Source: Rahnella laticis
Lineage (GTDB): Bacteria > Pseudomonadota > Gammaproteobacteria > Enterobacterales > Enterobacteriaceae
Reading direction: 5' to 3'
Length of the DNA: 64,000 nucleotides
Assembly: GCF_015644585.1 (NCBI RefSeq)
Contig: NZ_JADOBI010000002.1
Span: 310,001-374,000, forward strand
Shown: positions 63,868-64,000 of the stretch, one piece after another
Layout of the letters: each line of letters opens with the position of its first letter
How positions within the stretch are numbered: position 1 is the stretch's first letter
The notes under the pieces: model-generated
The model's database searches: none
Told to the model about the DNA's origin: nothing
What the model saw: the letters and a program-made list of their open reading frames with translations, nothing else
Position numbers and translations under genes: made by a program

Positions 63868-64000
63868 ATGATTAAATGCAATAGTGAAAATAAGACTGAT
63901 GATATCTCAAGGATTATTTGTTTTGGATGGAAATATACCCATACAAGTATTTTGAAAACGTTCCGATAAATATTTCCGATAATGAAGTTGGAACTTATGG
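63868..64000 (+). pseudogene. Start of a further small gene, apparently frameshifted, cut by the window end
   Basis: An ATG at 63868 has GGTGAG 6-8 nt before it and opens a frame of 33 codons (MIKCNSENKTDD...) that ends in TAA at 63967. A different frame, open from 63903 to the window edge, reads more like protein (YLKDYLFWMEIYPYKYFENV, then INISDNEVGTYG). A single-base shift near 63900 would join the two. This looks like a third immunity-like gene with a frameshift, or two unrelated pieces; the right part is outside the window. Confidence 0.35.

Overview
The window looks like chromosome of an enterobacterium of the Serratia/Rahnella/Ewingella/Yersinia type (order Enterobacterales, probably Yersiniaceae). 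The signs are Enterobacterales-style ampR-ampC and fecIRABCDE operons (FecA is nearly co-linear with the E. coli protein), a csc-type sucrose cluster, a chuWXY-type haem operon, and dense, moderately GC-rich coding. The genus is inferred; there is no rRNA gene to settle it. No tRNA, rRNA, CRISPR array or intact insertion sequence was seen.

Layout. 1-9 kb: the tail of an unknown gene and an unknown membrane protein; inducible class C beta-lactamase with its regulator (ampC/ampR); a small lipoprotein; glutathione peroxidase; a DUF523 protein; an orphan siderophore-type binding protein; an AT-rich DUF2971 gene between two copies of a short motif; a DUF421 membrane protein. 8.8-12.6 kb: sucrose repressor, hydrolase and permease with two palindromic operators. 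12.7-20.1 kb: a winged-helix-like protein, a complete CFA/I (CS1, alpha-type) chaperone-usher fimbrial operon and a LuxR-type regulator. 20.3-24.5 kb: a methionine-rich MXKDX-repeat protein, a molybdopterin oxidoreductase and a cytochrome b, divergent from a two-component system. This resembles the MrpX/YedY1/YedZ1 hypochlorite defence described in Azospira. 24.7-28.5 kb: a UbiD/UbiX-type aromatic acid decarboxylase pair, a DUF554 membrane protein and a LysR regulator. 28.5-30.8 kb: a guanidine-II riboswitch with sugE, a DUF1471 peptide and a HEAT-repeat protein. 30.8-33.3 kb: chuY-chuX-chuW (anaerobic haem breakdown) behind a Fur box. 33.9-38.1 kb: an autotransporter, an IprA-like regulator and a short-chain dehydrogenase. 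38.2-46 kb: the full ferric citrate operon behind a Fur box. 46-48.3 kb: L-lactate dehydrogenase and a MetQ/NlpA-like binding protein. 48.5-64 kb: a contact-dependent inhibition locus, with a TpsB transporter, a 4207-residue CdiA, an immunity gene and then remnants of further toxin/immunity modules to the window edge.

Themes. Several units serve iron or haem capture (fec, chu, orphan binding protein), surface contact (CFA/I pili, autotransporter, CdiA) and chemical stress (AmpC, guanidinium export, Met-rich oxidant sink). The two most interesting parts are the CdiA locus and the methionine-rich/molybdoenzyme cluster. CdiA carries a deaminase-like C-terminus, an AT-rich inserted block in mid-protein, and orphan modules downstream.
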